A DNA stretch of 64,000 nucleotides, from NCBI GenBank assembly GCA_005281725.1, contig SSBO01000012.1:17470825-17534824 (forward strand), read 5' to 3'. The notes below the pieces were generated by a model that made no database searches, was not told the origin of the DNA, and worked only from the letters and a program-made list of their open reading frames with translations. A program made the position numbers and the translations under genes. The DNA is from Wuchereria bancrofti (taxonomy: Eukaryota > Nematoda > Chromadorea > Rhabditida > Onchocercidae). This document shows, piece after piece, positions 59,156 through 64,000 of this stretch (the first letter of the stretch is position 1; the number at the start of each line of letters is the position of its first letter).

Positions 59156-61242
59156 ATCGCGCTTGCCACCAAATATGATCATCTTTTGATATCACCTGAA
59201 ACAATTCATAAACAGTTACTATATTTTTTTTCCTAGAATGGACAAAGCAAAACCAATCAGTAGTGCACATTGAAGCCATTACACATTCCAACCCATAAAA
59301 CTTGAAAAATGAACGTGCTCAATAATAATTAACGAAACCCAGTAACACCCATACCTGAAGAATATCGCCGGTTTTAAATGGAACGCCGGCCTGTGGACAT
59401 GGAATCAAATCATCTTGTTCTGGATCATAGTCAAATTGAGCTCGGACAAATATTTCGCATGCTGGTGGAGCACTGCGGTAGGACGGGACTATCTTGAATG
59501 TTACGGCACCACGTGCATCGCGCAACAACCGCTGTAGCATTTCAACGCTTTGGTTCAGCACATTGACACCATTGATTTCACGAATTTCATCACCAACATG
59601 AAGAGTTGCTGCAATTTATAGTCCTCTAAATACTAGGAGCAAAAAATCAAAGGTCATTTAGAAAAACTCATGTAACTATTAAGAAAATTAGAATTTCAAA
59701 CTAAAACAGCCAAAAAACTACGCAACATTTCTAGGTTCGATGCTTTAAAAAAATATATTCTTAAACTTAGTGACTTTAAAAAGGCATGAAAAACCACTGC
59801 TCTATATCTTAAAAGAATGATGTAATGAAATGCTGCTCCAGACGAATGCTACCGAGACCTTAATGAGGTTAACATATTCAAGAAAGGACAACTTCTTTTT
59901 AAGTACACCCAAAAGATCGCACACTTTCTGTTGATAAAGTTAAATGAGTAATAAGGTTCACGTACCCTGCCTATGTATCAATCCTCCATGCATGATTCTA
60001 GCCACTTGGCATCGACCATCTTCCGTCACCTGAATACTAATTTTTGAAAATGTCCCCTAATTACAAGTTAAAAAATGCAAAAAAAAAATCTTCTTTGGGA
60101 AAATTTCACTAAGATATGAAATCATGAGACGCTAGATGAAGAAAAGCCTACCTTCAAAGTAATTCCCATCGGTTCTTCGGTATCTTTCTGAAATTGCACT
60201 AAGCGTACTCGACTGACGGAATCCATCATCAGGTCATCATCATCATTAAGCGGCGGTAGCTCGTTCGTCGCAGTACCAAAGGAAGATGTAACTGCGTGAG
60301 ATGTCTGAGCTCGAAGTACACCACCGTTAAGGTATGAAAATGGTAACTGCGATGATGTGGACGCCTGTAAAATCGATATAAAATAAATACATTTGAAATT
60401 CATACCCACAATGAGGAAGAAAACAAATTTTTGTTTTAGAGCAAAGCGGTCGCAGAAACAAATGCCAAATATCCTAGTTGATCCAGTCGATGTGTATCAT
60501 TGTAGCGAATCAAAGTCAAATCTAATAAGTTGCTGACAGAAGGGAAGGAAATCTAATTCTAAATTTTATATGCTTTACAGAAAAAGGCATGAAGAACCAA
60601 CCTGAACAGACATTTGTGGAAGCGTACTTTGCTGTTGATGGACAATTTTTCCATCATTGCTACTTATTTCCACTGCGGCGCAATTGACACGAGCACTACC
60701 CTCATAAATCTCATGGATTATTACATCGTGTGCTTGTAATACTGCCTAAAAATGGTTCAATTTCAACAAAATTATTCTCCAACCTCCTACAGCATGCCAA
60801 TAAACTGTCTGAAAGACGAGGAATTAAAGTTTTTCTTTCTTCCTTCAGCAAATGAAACAGTTTGAAGTTTTAACGATTTGTTACCGAATTCTAACAAATA
60901 ATTAATAATGAGCATTATAAAGTTCATTAAATTCGACAGATTTTAAACCTCAATTTCTTGTGATTCAAGTAACTGTCGTAATTCTACTGCTTCAGCTGAA
61001 GGTTGCAAGAACCCGCCAATTTGTACGCATAACTAAAAATATTTAAAGATAAGCTTTATAAAAAAGGATTTAAAAAAAGACGTGTATGAGTAAACAGAAA
61101 GGCAGTTAACTCGAGAAGGAATGAACATAACAATTAAATATTAAAAATAATTCCTTAATAATCAAACCTCTCTAGCATATCTAGCAGAATCATGCTCCAA
61201 TACTAATGGTTGAATCGATAGATTTGATATTCGATCATATAG
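59156..61242 (-). CDS. lin-2: CASK/LIN-2 middle part (L27 repeat, PDZ, start of SH3) on a flipped contig
   Basis: Minus-strand exons are 61242-61168, 61032-60949 and 60745-60602 (the same L27 exons as 58557-59154, with the last one complete), then 60364-60152, 60029-59966, 59608-59355 and 59195-59156, all in phase. The PDZ domain starts with [20 protein letters not shown], a near-exact CASK signature, followed by [24 protein letters not shown] and [20 protein letters not shown] of CASK binds neurexin and syndecan C-termini. SH3 begins with [17 protein letters not shown] and runs to [11 protein letters not shown], where the contig ends. The linker before PDZ is Ser/Thr-rich and then acidic (DDDDL). 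In the true genome this part belongs on the + strand directly after 59154. Confidence 0.93.
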
Positions 61243-62485
61243 CTGAAAATTTTTAATTTATGTAATTTTTATTCAATAGTTGATTTGAATTGAAATTAAA
61301 CTTCAATAGTTGAAGTCAAGTAAGTAATGTTTACACTGAATTAAAACTTCTTTTGAATAATTATTGGAAAATAAAAAGAGAACAAGAGATTCACCAACTC
61401 TATTTTATGTTCTTTACGCATATCAGTTATCAGTTTGATAGATCTTTGAAAATTAACCATGATGGAATGAAATTTAAACTAAGAATGAAGTGAAATAAAC
61501 TTCATTAATCCTTTTAAATCTAAAAACTTATCAACTCATTAAATATTCCTCAAATCGTAAGCAGCATCCAAACAGTTAGTCAACTATAACGCCAACTCAC
61601 TCGAGAAATAGTCGATGTTGTTCATAATTTACTGCTATCTAACCCATCCATTAACAATAACAAATATTCAAATATACGACAAAACAACTCAATCAGACGT
61701 CGATATATTCAGAAAAAAGGAAAGGAAAAGATGTAAAGAGACGGCGATAGAAATTTTTCGCGATCTTAATTTTCATGAAATGTTCGTTATTTTCAGCACT
61801 AAATCCATTAACAGAACATGTACAGTCGAAGATGTACTTCATTCCGTTTTGGATATATTAATTCCTTCTACATTTCCTTCTATTCCTTCCTGCTCTTAAT
61901 CCTTTAGCTGCTTTGTTTGGGAAGAACAAACAGTTATGGTCAGACTGAATCAGTAATTCAGATATCTTTCCGAAAAGCAATGTTTCTGGAATATATCCAT
62001 TCCGATTTGTACCTTTGATAGAGCAAAAACACGTTCTGGAATAAGAAGAAGGAACGGAACATTCGTTTAAACAAAACTTCCCAAAAAATTTGGCATCCCA
62101 AATTTAGTGGACCATATCTTTTCAGTAGTAGCAACAACATATTGAAGAAGAGACAAATAAAATAGGTCGATGGACGAATATTTAACAGAAATTTTCTGCC
62201 TTCTAATAAACCTTATAAAAAAATACTGATAGTAAAATCATAGCTTTTAGAAATGTGTTTCAGAATAAATAGATGATACTTAAAAGGTTTGCTGGAAAAA
62301 ATGGGGAAAAGAATTCTCGAGAAAAAGGGGAATATCGCAAAGAAATGTATTATTCATTTTGATGGAAAAGTTACCAATAAATGAAGCAGAAGGGAGTGAT
62401 AAAGAGAGATATCAAGCATTGTTGTGGATAGCATGAAATTATTTACAGAATCAGGAAAATAAGCATATAAAAGAAATGGAAATAT
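60645..62485. repeat. lin-2: Inverted repeat, right arm
   Basis: Reverse complement of 57314-59154. The identity stops abruptly at 62485, where sequence of a CASK guanylate-kinase exon begins on the opposite strand without any N. Confidence 0.9.
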
Positions 62486-62960
62486 GAGTACGCTCCATTT
62501 GTTGTTTTTATTGCTGCACCAAATCTGCACGGTTTGCAAGATGTAAGTTTTTGAGCCGAAATTGTAAATTTCTAAAAACTTCAAAAGAACTTTGCAGCGA
62601 TAATAATGCCTTTATTCCTGAAATTTTCTAACATAAATTTAACACTGGCCTTTTGTTTATGCTTTTTCAAACGCAGCATTTTTTAAAAAGTCAAAGGTAA
62701 TTATATCACTTATTTTAAGACTCTAAAATTTTGAATTTTATAAAATCTTATTTACAGCTATCAATAATAAAATATTACAGCCAGATGGTAGCTTGGAACG
62801 TTTGCTGCGAGAAAGTGAAATTCTCCGGCAGGCATTTGGTCACCTTTTTGATTATGTGATACTGAATAACGATATTGATGAGACAATTCGACAACTGGAG
62901 CTTGTTGTGGAGAAACTTAACGCCTGTCCACAGTGGGTGCCAGTTTCCTGGATCTATTAA
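62486..62960 (+). CDS. lin-2: CASK/LIN-2 C-terminus (end of guanylate-kinase domain)
   Basis: Two exons: 62486-62542 (5' part missing) and 62781-62960 (stop TAA). The first reads YAPFVVFIAAPNLHGLQD. The second carries the family's C-terminal motifs SLERLLRESEILRQ, NNDIDETIRQLE and the terminal PQWVPVSWIY, which matches the human ending PQWVPVSWVY. The guanylate-kinase domain of CASK has little or no kinase activity and binds partners such as Tbr1. The first exon begins at the chimeric junction at 62485/62486, so the rest of SH3, the hinge and most of the guanylate-kinase domain are absent. The strand agrees with the kinase-like part. Confidence 0.95.
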
Positions 62961-64000
62961 TTCCTTGTTATAATTTTTACTGATCTTTAGTGATGTTCCT
63001 TCATTCTTATAGAAAGTAGTTCTATCCTGAAGACTAGTGCGGGAGGCACTAAAAGTCATTAGATCTACTGATATTACATAGGAAAGGATTTGCTGTTTCT
63101 TCAGGATTGACTGTCCAAGATAAGTAACTGATCTTATGCAATAGTCTTACATGTTAATTCGATCTTCTGCTGTACTACAGTGATTCTAAACAGGATTAAT
63201 AAGTAGACTAGCTATTCTTATTCCTAAAAAGTACATTAAAAATGAAATTTACTAGGCTAAGGAGGGGATGACTATAAGTGAGGAGAGAAGGAGATCTTTT
63301 CTTCTATTTGGTGTTCATAAGTGAATACTTATCAGTTTTGTTGCGTGCACTGATATGCTATGATTAACTTTCTTCATTGTGGTGTATTATGTTTTGTTTA
63401 TATTTAATTTCTTTTCCTTCTTTCTCAGTGATTTCACAAGTTTCTTCAAATATATCAGTTTGCGTCGGCTAACAAATTGATAATTAAAATTATCACTCGA
63501 AACTTGACAAGCCTGTCTGCTATACTCTTTTAATTTTAGCTAGACTTCTTTAGACAGTGAGTAGAATGGAATCCCTATGTTTAGATCCAAAAATTTCCTT
63601 CTAACAAAGTGACCTTATTGCGTTATGTAAGCATACACATACACAGGATTTGACCTGTCATGAATACGTAGAATCTAGCTTTTTTTCCAGAAAATTAAAT
63701 AGTATATACTTTTACTTTCGTAATAATGTTTAGGTCTTTTAAGATTCTTGGCAATGTGCCTCAAGTTTTGACTCTGCTAAACTTCCTGTTTGAAGTCCAA
63801 AGCTTGTTATGAATTTTATCACTGCTCTATCTTGACGCCGTATGCTTACATACTTATCACTGATTATTGTAGAAGACGGATTGAGTCTCTGCAGCTTGCA
63901 AATCTTTATTTCTTTTATTGTTGATTTTAATGTTTTGAAAGTGATAAAAGTTAAGGTTAAAATGTTTCTGTTCCTTAACATTAGGGAGTGCAGCGCAGAA
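62961..64000. other. Downstream of CASK, no gene recognised
   Basis: AT-rich sequence with only short open frames on both strands, probably the 3' untranslated region and intergenic DNA. Confidence 0.5.

Overview
The window is AT-rich, intron-dense eukaryotic DNA of nematode type. Most introns are 50-600 bases, acceptors are mostly TTTCAG-like, and the recognisable proteins are animal proteins. A filarial or other spirurid nematode fits best, but this is inference and no species can be named. Four gene families are supported by joined exons whose phases agree: an AMMECR1-domain protein (10.6-16.1 kb, +), an endophilin-B-like N-BAR protein (23.5-27.1 kb, -), the intraflagellar transport protein IFT80/CHE-2 (32.1-37.7 kb, +) and the scaffold CASK/LIN-2 (49.0-63.0 kb, broken by misassembly). 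A fifth gene (19.2-22.1 kb, +) encodes a secreted cysteine-rich protein of 322 residues that I do not recognise. Layout: 1-7.9 kb is a decayed copy of 18.1-26.5 kb. Each copy carries the cysteine-rich gene and the endophilin gene facing each other. The left copy has lost splice sites, gained frameshifts and stops, and lacks the last and first endophilin exons, so both of its genes look like pseudogenes. AMMECR1 lies between the copies. From 26.5 to 31.2 kb the first two endophilin exons and their upstream region appear twice, almost certainly as unmerged contig ends or two haplotypes. IFT80 follows, with a good match to the RFX/DAF-19 X-box about 160 bases before its start codon. About 11 kb without a recognisable gene (37.7-49.0 kb) precedes CASK. 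CASK runs forward through the kinase-like, linker and L27 regions to a single N at 59155. It then continues on the opposite strand (L27 again, PDZ, start of SH3) and resumes on the + strand with the last two guanylate-kinase exons. Two 1.84-kb inverted arms explain this as a flipped contig plus a second abrupt junction inside an exon. The middle of the gene (rest of SH3, hinge and most of the guanylate-kinase domain) is missing. The draft is poor at its joints: single Ns at 4369, 4775, 7890, 28869 and 59155, mostly flanked by redundant sequence, and a 14-N gap at 28964. The genes do not form one pathway. IFT80 is ciliary, CASK is a junction and synapse scaffold, endophilin-B acts on membranes, and AMMECR1's role is poorly defined. 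The most interesting points are the X-box before IFT80, the SH3-less endophilin-B, the unusual nucleotide-site residues and GC-AG intron of CASK, the unrecognised secreted gene with its decaying paralogue, and a foldback element with a 26-base perfect palindrome near 11.27 kb.
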